This document shows, piece after piece, positions 22,584-35,410 of a stretch of 64,000 nt of DNA. The position numbers and the translations under genes were made by a program. Below the pieces are notes generated by a model, which made no database searches, had not been told where the DNA came from, and worked only from the letters and a program-made list of their open reading frames with translations. Source of the stretch: Vicia villosa (Eukaryota > Streptophyta > Magnoliopsida > Fabales > Fabaceae); assembly GCF_029867415.1 (NCBI RefSeq), contig NC_081185.1, positions 122,392,920 to 122,456,919 of the forward strand, given 5' to 3'. Every line of letters starts with the position of its first letter. The stretch's first letter is position 1.

Positions 22584-25500
22584 TCTATTATACAAACATT
22601 TACTATGAGATTGACCATTCTACCTAAAATATCCTTTCCTATAAAAAAATTAACACTATAATTTGGACATTTTAGTATTTAACAAAATAACCCTATCCCT
22701 TTTCTATTGTCCAATGAAAATGGATGCTTTTACAACGTGTCACTCTTCTATCTTCCCTCTTCATGGTTCACTTCTCTCTTCACAATTCAAATTCTCTTTC
22801 TCTCTTCTGTCTCCTAAAACCCTAAATTTCTGTACAAACCCTGCCGCCACTTTCATCCACCATTCTACCTAAAGTGTCATTCCCTATCACCGCACCGCTC
22901 TCGCAAAATTCTCAGCTGCGATTCTCACGCTATCACCGCACTGCACTTGCAAAATCCGTTGTTATAAGGTATCTCTTTAATCTTTATACTGACATTTATA
23001 TCTTTCTTCCAATAATTTCGATTATTTTGATATTGTTCCTTTCATTGTAAGGATCAATGAGGAAACAAAGATTTGATTTTTTCAGCAAACTATCTTTTGC
23101 TCAAGGTTATGTGGATTTCATTTTTGAACTATCATCGTTTCACTCTCTCTGAATACGTAGTTCCAAGGTAAACAAGATTATGTTTTGGATCTTCTTGGTT
23201 ATATTTTGTTTTATTCTAGGGATTTAATGAAGTTACTGGTAGCAAATGTGTGTTGCTCTCATGTTTAGAAAATTTTCAATCTAATTAAGAGTTTTGTAAG
23301 ATTTTTAAAGCTTTTATTATGATTTATAATCTAATATGTGTATTTAAAGAGAGCTTGGAATATTTAGAAACTTGGAGGTCTTATTGTTACACACTTATTG
23401 GTTGCTTTAATCAAAGCTTTGGTGTTTTCAGGAAAAACAAAGGGAAAGCTGGGAGGCTACCTCTCAGGCACTTAAAGTGAAGCTCCAAATAGCTGAGAGC
23501 AATTGTATTTCATGTGTTGTAAATCATTCATTATGTCGTAGTTTGGATCTGGATAATCGTAATTGCGTTTCAACCTACTGCTGTTTTTATGTGTTAAGCA
23601 TAAATGCTTCGCGGTCTTCAAGTATTCTGTATTTAATAATCTACTTTTCACTATATTTATTGGCTTTTTCTTTGTTGATTTGCTTCCATGATCTCTATAT
23701 AAAATAGAGGCTTCACTTGGATGAAGATCGTATGGTTAATTGAGTTAATTTTCAATTCCGCAACGACAACCAAAACCGTAACTGTAAGCTATTTCTGCTC
23801 ATTTATTCAGCCCTCTTTTTTAATTTTGTTTTTGATACAGGTACTTTGTATGCTTACGGGGATTTCTGCCAGAGATCAAATAGAGCATCTTACTGCTCAA
23901 GCATGGCTTTCAGATGATAAATAATTAGAACAAAAGGTTGGTAAATAGTTCCTATGCTATCACTTTACTCATTGTTTGCGTACATCTCAGTAATCGCGCT
24001 TGCCTTTTGTATCCCTCCGACAATACTTGTAAGTTCATTTGCTACAACAACTATTGTTTTTCTGTTAGTCTGTGATTGATTTTGTTACGGGTGCATCTGA
24101 TTTGAGTGACCCCAACTCATGGAATTTGGATTTAGAAATGCTATAGTCAAAGTAGGATTGATCAAGTTTTTGTCTGATCTTTTATGGATTGGAATGTTTT
24201 ACCATCTTTATAATCAGGTATGCTTCTGTTTTAGTTAAGAGATTATTTCAATTGTGCATGTTGTGAAATTTTCACTTTTTCTTTTGATGTTGTTATAATT
24301 GCAGCTTGCTACTAATACCTTGGAAATGTGTTGACCATGTCTCTTTACTACTAGATGCAATGATCTTACAACTCCATTTCAGAAAGCTGCTACAGCCCCT
24401 GCATCTCAATGGAAGCTTTTTCTTTCATCAGCAATATTGGATCAAGCTACATTGGCATAAAGTGGTAACCTTCAATGTCAGATTTTCTTTTTGTTTTGTT
24501 ACTTCCTTTGTGTTTCTTACGATTGCATTGCTTTGTATTCTTTTACAGCCTTTGATGTATCGACCGGGTCAAACTCCTGCTAGAATGGCCATGATGCCGA
24601 TGCTTCTGGATGATGGACTCATTGGATGTCTTGTAAGTAGAACTGTAAATGGCTGCCTGTGTAAGAAGAAGAGCCTTTAATCGAGAATTGTATCAGGGTT
24701 TAGGAATATAGAAGAATTATATCAGTAACTATGATGACATTGCTAATTATGATTAAAGAATTGTATGAAAAAATAGTAGGCAGAAATATGAGCACAACTT
24801 TTCTGTCTGCTAGAGCTGCCTTTAGGAACCTTTAGGTTGGCACAAATATGTTAAACTTCAATGCGTTGACCATCAACTTCTCCTGGAATTTTTTTAATAG
24901 ATGAGGCAAGCTTGGTTAAATTTGTTCTGACCCTAAATTACTATATATTTATTTTTTATGGTAGTTCTGACCCTAAATTTAATCCATGAGGCAAGGTTGC
25001 ATTTCTCAAGGCAGCACTTAAGAAGGAACATTGGACATATACCTCAATAGGCCAATCAATCAATATGGCCCTCATTTTTTCATTAATGTCATATTGATCA
25101 GCCATATAATTTGGCGAGATACAACCAGCGTTCTGCAAGTACTTAATGTTGTTGGTAATTTAAATTTGATCGAAAATATAGCCATATTAGTGAGAAAATT
25201 CAGGTGCGTTCTTATGCTAATTCAATCATTGCAGTAAGAGAAAATACAATAAATGTTTCTATTGACAAAGGATTCATCAAGACCAAGCATTATATCCTTT
25301 GGACACATTCAAAAGTGAAAGTGCCAATGACACAACGCATCCAAACCCAAAATAATTTAGAAGAATAAATTAGCTGAATGTAATAATTTGAGAAAAAAAT
25401 TTGATGAAAAAAAAAATTAAATGTGTTTACATGAGATGGGGTGGGAACTGAATACAACTTTAATCAGAAGTGTTTGCAAAGATTATATCCTATCTCATTT

Positions 25501-26029
25501 GTAATTTAAAAAATAAAAATGAGAAAACTAAAGGATGAAGTGTTACAAACCATTAATTCAAAATGTACCTCAACTTTTCGGTAGTAAACATAAAGATCAT
25601 CAATATTGTATTTATAAATCATTTAAAATTTTGTTTTTATATTTAAAATAAAAAATAATAAGTTGGCACAACACCAACACTATATTCATATACATACCGT
25701 GCATATGTTTATCAAAATAAATTTTAATAAATTAATAATTTATTTATCTTACGATTATCAACACAATATTTATTTTAATTTAATTAATTATTATCTTAAT
25801 TTAAGAAATTAAATTTTTATTTTTAAATATTATTTTAATTAATCATTCTATAGTGACCCATATCCCTTTCTTTTAATTGTTGTTGGGCCGTCAATTATTT
25901 TTAGATCGTTAACTTTTATTCTATATATGCAATTTGATCAAACTTCTTTACTTCACATTTTTTCGTATCGTTCAAAAAATATTACACCACAAATAATACA
26001 CCCGGGCGACAGCACGGGTCTCTGACTAG
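22584..26029 (+). mobile_element. Helitron carrying captured gene fragments
   Basis: The 3' end has the Helitron hallmarks: a hairpin ACCCGGGC-GACA-GCACGGGT with one mismatch (25,999-26,018 region), then CTCTGA and CTAG (26,026-26,029), followed by host T. The 5' end begins TCTATTATACAAAC at 22,584 after host A, as expected for insertion between A and T. There are no terminal inverted repeats or target duplication. No Rep/helicase gene is visible, so it is non-autonomous. The left half contains exon-like fragments with splice sites (see separate entry); the right 900 bp are AT-rich. Confidence 0.7.
22714..24680 (+). pseudogene. Captured exon fragments inside the Helitron (several host genes)
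   Basis: Five exon-like pieces, each next to plausible GT/AG borders, share one direction: 22714-22872 (a Ser/Phe-rich N terminus resembling a plastid transit peptide, ending in a stop); 23432-about 23,510 (EKQRESWEATSQALKVK, coiled coil, reminiscent of a plant golgin); 23841-23924 (GISARDQIEHLTAQAWLSDD, then stop); about 24,360-24,461 (TPFQKAATAPASQWKLFL); 24549-24632 (RPGQTPARMAMMPMLLDDG, vaguely like the tail of hnRNP-type RNA-binding proteins). They do not join into one protein I recognise. Such chimeric sets are usual for Helitrons. Source genes are guesses. Confidence 0.5.
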
Positions 26030-26690
26030 TAATATTCTTAAAGTTCAATTGAACTTGGTAGCTCCGTTAGCCGTCAGTCAAGACCTGATTCATCAATCAA
26101 TTGATTTTGATGTCAGTTGGTTGTGATCTAGATGGTAGGAAAATAGTTCCAACATGACCTATAACAACCTCTAGGCCGATTTGAACTTGATATCCAACAA
26201 TGTTCAGTCGTCAACCAACAGATGATGCAGGTGTTAATTGTTGATTTTACATCTTTTGACTCCAACGTCAGTGGATTGTGACATGATTGGTAGTCAAATC
26301 ATTCCACTTCAGCCTAGTGGGAAATACCTGAATTGATTACTTGTTTTTTGGTGTGAATGTATACCATCTTCATCTCATAAATTACGACATCATGAGGAAG
26401 CTGAGAGATGTATCATGCTATCCAATCTTTTTGTGCTTTTTTTGTGATTCTCAGCTAACATGGCTTTGTTCTTCATGTTTTTCTCTTGTCTCCATTTTCT
26501 TGTACTTTAGTATCAAACTGTTGCTTGTGCTCCGGCCACCTTCCACTTCCTTGGGGTAGTGAGGCCATGCTTCGACAACGTTCATCCTCCCAATGCTTAT
26601 TCACATTGCTCTCTTGTTTCCATTTTCTTGTGTTCCAGTATAAGTTTCTATTGATGCTTGGCCACCTTCTACCACCTTGTGGTCAATTTA
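26030..26690. other. Gene-free region right of the Helitron
   Basis: Contains an imperfect direct duplication: CATGCTTCGACAACGTTCAT with TCCTCCC at about 26,568 resembles the sequence restarting at 27,627 beyond the next MITE. No gene is supported. Confidence 0.4.
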
Positions 26691-27619
26691 GGGGTGTGCA
26701 AAATAACCTGTAACCAAAAACCAAATTACTATCCAAATAAAATCACATTTAAAAGTCCAACTCAAACTTATGTTTACAAACTGGTGGCCCATTAAGAAAA
26801 AACCGGTACTCATTGTTACAAGCCGGTTCAAGTATGGGTATACTCCAAAACCCATTGTTAAGTAGCAGCAACTTTAATCTACATTAACTAAGATAACCCC
26901 CTCTTGGATTGCTTATTTCAATGTGAATTCTAATTGGTTGATCTAATGTGTAATGTTTATCTCTAGTTGTGAAGTAGAAACAACTTTTAGCTTATTAAAC
27001 TAAGACAACTATATTAACAAATTACAATCTATATTGTTTGACAACAACTTATATATTCTTGAAATAGTCCCTGTGTGTTCAATTCTATTTATGCTACCAA
27101 ATTTCATAATTCATACATTACATGTATTAATGATAGACTTGTGGTATAGATATGTAGTTTTGGATGTAATTGGTAGTTGTCTTAGTTTAATAAACTAAAA
27201 GTTGTTTCTACTTTACAACTAGAGATAAACATTACACATCGGATTAACCAATTATAATTCACATTGAAATAAGCAATGCAAATGGGGGTTATCTCAGTTT
27301 ATGTAAACTAAAAATTCTCTTTTTTAATTTATTTGTGATATTTTGTATTTAAAAAATTGGTTTTAACATTGATTTTTTTATATAATTGGTTTTTTTATAA
27401 AACTGGTTTTAAAACTGTTTTTTTAAAAGTAAGTAAAAAATCGGTTTTGAGAAAAACTGGTTTAAAACTGGTTTTTATTTTAAAAACTGATTTAAAACTG
27501 GATTGAACCGTATGTAAACCGGTTTTAAAAAACCAAACCGGTTTTATAGAAATAGTTTTAAGATCCAAATCAAACCATATATATATTTTGGTTTGGTTTA
27601 TGATCCATGCACACCCCTA
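26691..27619. mobile_element. TIR element (TAGGGGTGTGCA ends) with a nested MITE
   Basis: TAGGGGTGTGCA at 26691 and TGCACACCCCTA ending at 27619 are perfect 12-bp inverted repeats. Subterminal sequence is rich in AACCGGTTT/AAACCGGTT words, as in the plant MITE family starting GGGGTGTGCAAAA. A relative interrupted by copia is at 40,943. A second inverted-repeat element sits inside it at 26,877-27,309. Confidence 0.75.
26877..27309. mobile_element. Fold-back MITE nested in the 26,691-27,619 element
   Basis: Two arms of about 140 bp are inverted around a centre near 27,090. For example AAACAACTTTTAGC (26,989) and ACTAAAAGTTGTTTCTAC (27,192), AGATAACCCCC (about 26,891) and GGGGGTTATCTCAG (27,284). 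Few mismatches. No coding capacity. Confidence 0.75.
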
Positions 27620-27810
27620 GTGGTCATGCTTCGACCACATTCATCCTCCCTATACTCATCATCCATGTTGTTGTGCTTACATTCAGCATCTTGTGCTCGC
27701 TCATACTCATCTCAATAACGCTCAAGTACTTCTATCTTTCTTTCTTTTCATTGTTTCTCCATCACGTGCTTGTTGCTACTGTTCCTTCCTCCTCCTTGTG
27801 TTGCCACTTT

Positions 27811-27930
27811 TGTTAAATTGCATTTTCAGGACAAGGAACATAAATTATTTTTCTGATACAATTTTGGTGTTGTTAAATTGCATTGAGGACAAGGAACATA
27901 AATTATTTTTCGGATACAATTTTGGTGTTG
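27811..27930. repeat. 60-bp direct tandem duplication
   Basis: TGTTAAATTGCATT followed by GGACAAGGAACATAAATTAT occurs at 27811 and again at 27871, with only a small indel and one C/G difference between the copies. Confidence 0.85.
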
Positions 27931-28304
27931 TATTGCATGTTGAATTTGTTTTAATTATAATTGTTGTTATACTGTGATTATTTGGTTTTTCAACTGCGAG
28001 CTTTTTGAAGACATGTTTTAAAAATTGAAAACAGAAAACGTTTTCATAAAGTCAACCGTAGAGAGCAAGATGCCATGATCCCTAGAATACAAATTTTCAT
28101 ATAACTTGAGTAGTAATGTTCCTTTCCCAGTCATTTAGTTTTTGCATTTGCTGCTTATTGATTTAAACTTTAGGAAGATTTGCACAAAGTTCCAACCTTC
28201 TATGAACTATTCTGGCCAGAAAATAATGCCTGAAACTATTCACAGTATATATGCTTTGCCTCTAACCTAAATTTTCTGCACATACAATTTTCTGTGCAGA
28301 ATAA

Positions 28305-31300
28305 TCAAACTTCAAAAGTTGGAATGTCTGATGTAGGACCGTGTGTAGCTTGGTATAATGACCGAGTCAATATACTTCTATCGGGATCTCTTTCTCGTTT
28401 CTCCTTCAAATAAACAATACATTTCTCTACCTCGGTTTTCACTTCAAAATATAATTCTTGAGATTTCTCCTTGTCCTTAAGCTCCTGTTTCCTTCCTGTC
28501 AAACAATATCTCAAATTTTACCACCACATTTTAGTTTATTCCATGTGAGAAATATGCATTGGGCATACCTTCAGTTTCAATTGGTTTTCCAAAATAATAG
28601 TAGAAGTAGAACCAGCCCGGAACTTTTGGCAAAACTCCAGGCAGATACACTTGCTGATTTTCCACCTCACCACCAACACCAGCCCTAGTTTCACAATATA
28701 TAGCAGGAAAACAATAATACATATGTATATATCAAATATCATATATAAAAAAGATGGAAAAGAACGAAAAAATGAAAGTATATACAAAATATTATGTTTA
28801 GTATAAATCAACAAAAAGCAAAGTTAGGTACCTCAACTGCACAGCCTCATTTGTAAGGCTTTCTATTTCAGACCTGAAGTAAGGAATCTTTACCAAGTCA
28901 TCGTAATCAACCACAACCTGAAAAGAACAATGTGATATGCGATTGTGAATTGTGATATTCAAATCTAGGTTCAAAACATTCACAAGAACATTGGTAATGA
29001 TTTGCCTTCAATGCCAGCATTTTGAGAAAAATAATTACTTTGTAAAGGAAAACCATTGGCTGATTAAATACTGAAACTTACTTGACCAAGATCATCTTCT
29101 CCAACAGAACCAAAAGGTACGATTTTGGCTCCAAATCTGGCAGCCATCCTGACAAACTCAGATTGTTCAGGCCAGAATAACTTGTACTCTTCACCCTGAT
29201 AATTATCACAAAATGATGGAGAATTTAACAACTCTAGTATAGTTCAGTGATTAAATATAAAGATAGAGACATAGTGCAACTCAAAAAAATAAACGCTGAA
29301 ATTCCAACATTAAACGCTGAAACGGGCTTACCTTCCTATGAAAAGCCTCGCGTAATCCTCCAGGAAATAATAGGACGTGTGACTTTGAAGATAAAAGCTT
29401 GAAAAGGTTAGAAGCTGTTACAGGAAAAATACCCATAACTCTGAATGAGTCAAAAGTAGATATTTCTGGCAATCTTCCACTTTTATGTCTCCTGAACATT
29501 AAGGGAGGGATTCGCCATTCCTCGAACAACGATGTTTCTTTCTGTAAAAATTTGAGAAACCAAGGGAACAACATCCAATGCTAGCAACATGTGGTTCCCA
29601 ACTAACAAAACAGGCCCCTCCGAAGGAATTCTAGAAAGGCCCTTAACAATCTTTCCTTCCTCCAAAGTAGAAAGCATTACAGAGCGAGTGACGATGTTAA
29701 ACAAAATGGAAGCATTATAATCCAAGAGAAGAATGTGTTGCAATGGTTAATGAACAAAGATGAATTGACAGAAAGCATAGCCAATTCTGCCTTTATTACC
29801 GTTACTAGGTCAATGCTGCCTTCCTGCAAAGGGATCAAACTGGTTTGATATTAGGGTGAGGATTGGCTCAATTACATACCATTTTAGAATTTGAGTTGGA
29901 CCTAACTCAACCTTCCAGTACCGGCTTATAATATGAGGATTGCCTCACTTATAAACATGCATTCGGGCCATATTGTTTCCCATGTGGGACTCTTAACAGA
30001 TAAGCATAAAAATAGAAATGGAGAAAATAATACCAGGAATAGGAAATGCCCACTGTCATCAAATTTACGGAGCTCACAGTTAGGCAGTATCTGACGTAGT
30101 CTTTCACCCTCCTGTTGGCTAGGTAGTAACTCATCATTTCCACTAAAAGGCCAAAAGAAATAACTCAGTTTATCCTTCCAGAAAGAGTCATACACTTGAG
30201 AAGGAAAACATGGTATGTAAATGAAGATATAAATTGGCTGTTCGCTCTCAACACTCTTCTTTCAACATTATTTCTGCTAAATGAAGGCAATAGAACTCAA
30301 AAAAGTTAACAAAGTACATATGGTTCCATATAATGACTGATGTAAGATGTACAATCCCAAAGAGAATGAACCTGCAAAGTATCAAAGTCTGAGCTTTGAC
30401 AGCATATAAGCGTGAATCAGCATATGCTGAAGCAGATTTCAGCATCTTTAGTTTCCACATAAGTGTTTCTTTTGTTAATATGTCTGCAAGAACCTGATAA
30501 TTCAATCAATAATAGATTTTCAATATTGAAAGTAAATGAAGTGAAAGCTCAAATAAGCAACAGCAAGCCAGACCAGATAAAATGTAGGGATGTCCAACCA
30601 TGTTCATCAAAAGTACAACATATTCCACTTTTACTTAGTTTTAGTTACAACAAAGGAAAGACAATAAGCTAGCAAGTTTTAACGTAAGATTTATTCTGAA
30701 GTATGCTTTAAGCACTGTCAATGTCATTAACTCATTAAAAGCAATTGATTATTTATTATATTAATAAAAGCAATGCTAGAATCTTACATGAAGAGATGAT
30801 TAGAAAGTAGTAAAATCCTCTATTGGCTCACTTGCTGCATTTAGTAGAGGAAGTCCTTTCACAACTTTTTCCAACACCTTCCTCAGAGGGTCGCCTAATG
30901 TTAAAAGAAAGTCGAAGGCATAAATGGAGAAATGTATCAATTTCTTTGATATGATAGAATAAAAGTTCACTATGATAAATAAGTTTTACCTAAGAATCAG
31001 GTCTTTAAGGATATTGGCGTCGAAATTTACTTAAGTAGTAACGTAAGAGTTAAGTTAACTAGAAAACTATGATTCATGAAGAAGAGTGTTAAAAGAATAG
31101 TCACATTTCTAAGTGAAAGGCAATTGGAAGTACTTAACACTCTTCTTTCAAGAATGGTTACATTTCTAAATAAATTACCACTATTCAGTTTTAGGTAAAC
31201 GACCTGAAGCATTTCTCGTTTTCGCATAACATTCAACATTTTCAAGATATTAAGAGCTATAAAGATAGAAATTGGACTAAAGACACCCGACATGAATCTT

Positions 31301-31710
31301 GAGAAAATAGTTCATGTTTAAGAAACAGCAAAGCAAGATGAACAAACTTGCATTCAAACTTAGAATGTTAGTTCATGTCTATGAAAGGCATTTTCACTGA
31401 ACCATTTGCAATTAATGGCATATCACTCTTAAAACACTAATCTCGGGCATATTCTTAGTCCATCCTAACACTAAGAGAGTTGAAGATGAGCAGTATACAA
31501 GGAAAAAGGACCTGTAAATAGTGTTCGATCCGCAACTGGAATATGCAAGCACCACAAATCAAATATCCTTGAATGAAAAAAATAATATTTCATAATTACA
31601 TAAATTAATAGGACTAAAACAGGTGCAATATTACTCAAACGACTAAATGAAGACAAACCTTCCCAATTTGTGATGATATGAAACAAGTCACAATCCCACT
31701 CCATTAATTC
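28305..31710 (-). pseudogene. Inverted, broken copy of the phytyl ester synthase-like gene
   Basis: Exons match those of the + strand gene at 47-64 kb: 31710-31659 (exon 2), 31567-31512 (3), about 30,895-30,790 (6), 30,495-30,374 (7), about 30,145-30,034 (8), 29,826-29,790 (9, truncated), about 29,720-29,332 (10), 29195-29082 (11), 28917-28832 (12), about 28,689-28,570 (13) and about 28,500-28305 (14, ending SDIPTFEV and TGA). Breaks: TGA in exon 2 (31,690-31,688); exons 4 and 5 deleted, including the GESLGG nucleophile motif; TAA in exon 6; most of exon 9 deleted; AG acceptor of exon 10 lost; a frameshift in exon 10. Exons 11-14 are intact (GEEYKLFWPEQSEFVRMAAR) and show what the functional copy should contain beyond the window. 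No exon 1 is found. Intron homology extends to about 31,890. Confidence 0.9.
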
Positions 31711-31890
31711 CTGCAAGATTTGGAATATAAATATATAATAAGCTTGTTGTTTGATATGGCATTAGATTACAGCAATATATGTTCTGGTGAAATTAAGTCT
31801 ATGGTGCACAACCAAGATATAGAACTTTTTTTCTTTTTTTATAAGCACCAAGATATAGAACTTATAACAATGTACTAATTACAAATGAGG

Positions 31891-33963
31891 CAACAAACAG
31901 CAGGAGGAATCGTGGAGCTGAAAGCATTATGCGAGCCTAAAGGCTGAAATTCATTCGTTTAAGCGGTAAGGAAGTAGGATGTCACGGATTCGAATTTATG
32001 TTTTGTATTTAATATTTAAATTTTATTGAAATGCACCGACGATCTAAAGAAATTTTACACAGTAATACAATTGAGCGGTTATGATATATTGATAATGTAA
32101 AATAATTTACACTATCAATGCGTACCAATTAAACTCTTAATATTTATGTACACCTAAATCTCTTTGCATAGTTCCAAACAACTATATTTTATTACCTTTT
32201 AATTATTTTTATGACCTATTACCCTAGTTTTGTTGAAAACCAAGAGATAAATTAGGATATTTTATTTTTTATTTTTTATTAATGACCAATTTGATAAAAA
32301 ATTAAGTAGCGAATCTTTGTCTTTAGTTTATAAAGTAATGATAGTCAAACATTGTCAACTCATCAATCCACATGACACATTAGTGATCTGTGTGAAACTC
32401 TCACTAGCCAATCAAAACGTGAATGCCACAACTATCCATCTTGGATTCAAAGTGCTAAAATATTAATCTAACATATTGAAAACAAAGATAATGAAAATGT
32501 AATATTTTCTCAAGTAATTTCTTGTTAAAAATATTTAATGTTAGTTGTAGTTGTATCAAATAAAATATTAAATATTGTCGTTGTTGTTGTTGAAATTTAG
32601 TATTTAAATTTTTTATTCATTTTGTTTATTTTTTTATTGTTATTGTTGAGATTTAATGGTTAAAAATTTCATGAATTTTGTTTTTGTTGTTGTTATTGTT
32701 GACCTTTCCAATACCAAGCTTTTGATACTCACACTAGCTGTGCATGGGATTATGACAGATCCAAAATCTTTATACTTTATGATGGAGATTCTCTTACCTT
32801 GTAATATTGCACTACACTTCTCAATAAAGGTTATTGGTTCATCTTGCATTGTTCTCTTTTTATAAATTATATCTTTCATAAATTGTTGTTACATGAGCAT
32901 GAGCATCTGCTCGAGTGCTTCAAAAAAAAGAAAAGAATGCTAATATCCAATTTTTTTAAAATATTTTAAAAATATTCTCATTTAGATCATTCTTCTTCAC
33001 CCTTTGAGAATATGGTAGTCTGATCTCTACTAGTTAGGCTTCCTTTTCTTTTCTTTTTTTTATGGGAAGTTAGGCTTCCTTTTTATTTTTCTCTTCAACT
33101 AGTTTAATGGGAGACATAACTTCTTATGATTATTTTTGTTCTCCTTCACTTCTAGATCGACCTCTATAAAATGGTCGATGTGTCTCCCTTTGCCTAGACT
33201 CCATCTGATTTTAACTTTCTGCTTGCGGTGTCCCAACACATGGCTTTCCTTCCATGTTCTTGTTTTGCTTGGTACAATTATATCTATAATATAAGAAAAG
33301 TTGCTGCTCTGGAAATCACCAAAATACCATTTTGTTATCTTAGTCTAAATTAATAATTTGGGGGCAAAAAACGTCTTTTTCTGATTTTTTTCAACTCACT
33401 TTTTACTTTTCAACCCTTTTTTCACTTTTTACTTTTTCATTTTTTCATTTTTCACTTTTCAACTCACTTTTCACTTTTTATTACTTTATTATTATTATTT
33501 TTAATAAATAATTAATAAAAATATTCTAATAAATTATTTATTAATAAAAAGATTATTATGATTATTTTAAATGATTGTTAATTTACATTTAAAATAATTT
33601 TTAATTTTTAAAAATTAACTTTAATAATTTAATATTAATAACGAATAAATATAATTTGAAATAATTTTTATTTTAAGATACAATATTTTTTAAGAAAACA
33701 ATAATAATTTTAATTTAAAAAAATTTATTTTAATTAAAATGAATTTAAAAATATACTTAAAAAAAATGTTTTATTGGATAAAATACAAAAATGTGTGTCA
33801 CTTATCATTAAGTTTAGTTTATATGATTCAAAATATTATTATATTAATATATGTCATTAATAAAGTGTATACAATAAAAATAATGTTTGCACAATTAAAT
33901 ATTACAAAAATTATTTGTTATTGATTACATTTCACAAATATATATTATCAATGTAAATATGAG

Positions 33964-33965
<2 letters not shown>
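31891..33965. other. Gene-free AT-rich region
   Basis: Includes a possible SINE-like B box (GGATTCGAATT at about 31,985), GTTGTTGTTG runs near 32,580 and 32,680, and a pyrimidine-rich low-complexity stretch made of TTTTCACTTTT words (about 33,386-33,486). I see no gene. Confidence 0.45.
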
Positions 33966-34010
<45 letters not shown>

Positions 34011-34063
34011 TATATATACATATATATATATATACATATATATATATACATATATATATATAT
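33966..34063. repeat. (TA)n microsatellite with CATA interruptions
   Basis: A TA tract interrupted every 15-20 bp by CA or ACA. It marks the left border of the duplicated block. Confidence 0.95.
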
Positions 34064-34064
34064 T

Positions 34065-35410
34065 GTAGCATACTACTATTATTTATAGTCAAATTCTATT
34101 GATTCAGATATTTTTGTAAATGATAAATAAACAAAAATAATATTTGTATATGGAAAAAATCTATTATTGATCTAAATATTTTTATATACGAAAAATTGTA
34201 TTTATGATCAAAAAAAATTATTCAAAAAGCTATACGGAAAAAAAACTATTATTGATCTAAATATTTTTATGTAAACAATTCTAAACATAAATAATATTTG
34301 TATATCAGAAAAATCTATTAATGATTTAATATTTTTATATATGAAAAGTGGTATTTATGATCCAAAAAAATTTATTCAAAAAAGATATACGGGAAAAAAA
34401 CTATTATTGATCTAAATATTTTTATATATGAAAATGATATTTATGATAAATTTTTATTCAAAAAACTTATATGGGAAAAAACTATTATTGATCTAAATAT
34501 CTTTATATACGAAAATTTACAATTGATTCAGATATTTTTGTAAACGATACCTAAACATAAATAATATTTGTATATAGGAAAAATTTATTAATGATCTAAA
34601 TATTTTTATATGTGAAAAATGGTATTTATGACCCCAAAAAAATTTATTCAAAAAATGTTTACGGGAAAAAATTATTATTGATCTAAATATTCTTATATAC
34701 AAAAATTTACAATTGATTCGGATATTTTCGTAAACGATATCTAAACATAAATAATATCTGTATATGAGAAAAATCTATTAATGATCTAAATATTTTTATA
34801 TATTAAAATTGGTATTTGTGATCCAAAATATTTTGATTAAAAAATGGTATATGGGAAAAAATATATTTTTATATACGAAAATTTATTATTGATCCAGATT
34901 TTTTCTAAATGATACCTAAACATAAATAATATTTGTTTACGGGAAAAAATTTATTATTGATCTAAATATTTTTATATATGAAAAATGGTATTTATGATCC
35001 AAAAATTTTGATTTTAATTTAAAATAAATATATTATGTAAACAAATGTGCGTACCAAATCAGAACTCGTTTCTATGAAACATAACATGTTATCTAATTCT
35101 TCATTGTATTATAAATGAAGCATGCTCTTCGGCCATAATGTATCATTGACTTGTTCAATAGGAATCCATCACCATATGCATGGAATCAATCACTTTTTCT
35201 TTTATCCAAATTTGGTTTCCACCGAAATGTAAGAAATTCCAAAACATACTCTTCAGTAGTACAGTAGTAGTATCATTGTCTCGTTCAATAGGAATCCTCC
35301 ACCATATGCGGCATTATTATTAAAGTCGCGCAAATTTTCAGTAAATTAATAGTGGTACAGTGGTAGCTCTTTTCCTATGTCACTAGAAAATTTCAGTTAA
35401 TTAATTAATT
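34065..35410 (+). repeat. Duplicated block, copy 1 (contains an AT-rich degenerate tandem repeat)
   Basis: From TTGTAGCATACTACTATTAT to GTGGTACAGTGGTAGCTC this block is nearly identical to 39,757-40,942 plus 47,200-47,265. Its left 950 bp are themselves a degenerate tandem repeat of ATTATTGATCTAAATATTTT units. The right part has unique phrases such as TGCTCTTCGGCCATAA and CACCATATGCATGGAAT. A segment at 35,268-35,305 (GTTCAATAGGAATCC..CCACCATATGC) is a second partial copy of the one at about 35,153. Confidence 0.9.

Noticed and set aside
22663..22872. Stand-alone gene with a transit peptide
   Set aside because: It stops after the N-terminal part and lies inside a Helitron with other captured pieces, so it is a fragment.
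26684..27627. GTGGTCA as target-site duplication of the 26,691 element
   Set aside because: The word occurs near both ends but not at the same distance from the terminal repeats, and the host sequence there is itself duplicated.
33281..33965. 5' end of a second Helitron (TCTATAATATAAG)
   Set aside because: The start resembles a Helitron 5' end, but no matching hairpin plus CTRR end was found downstream.
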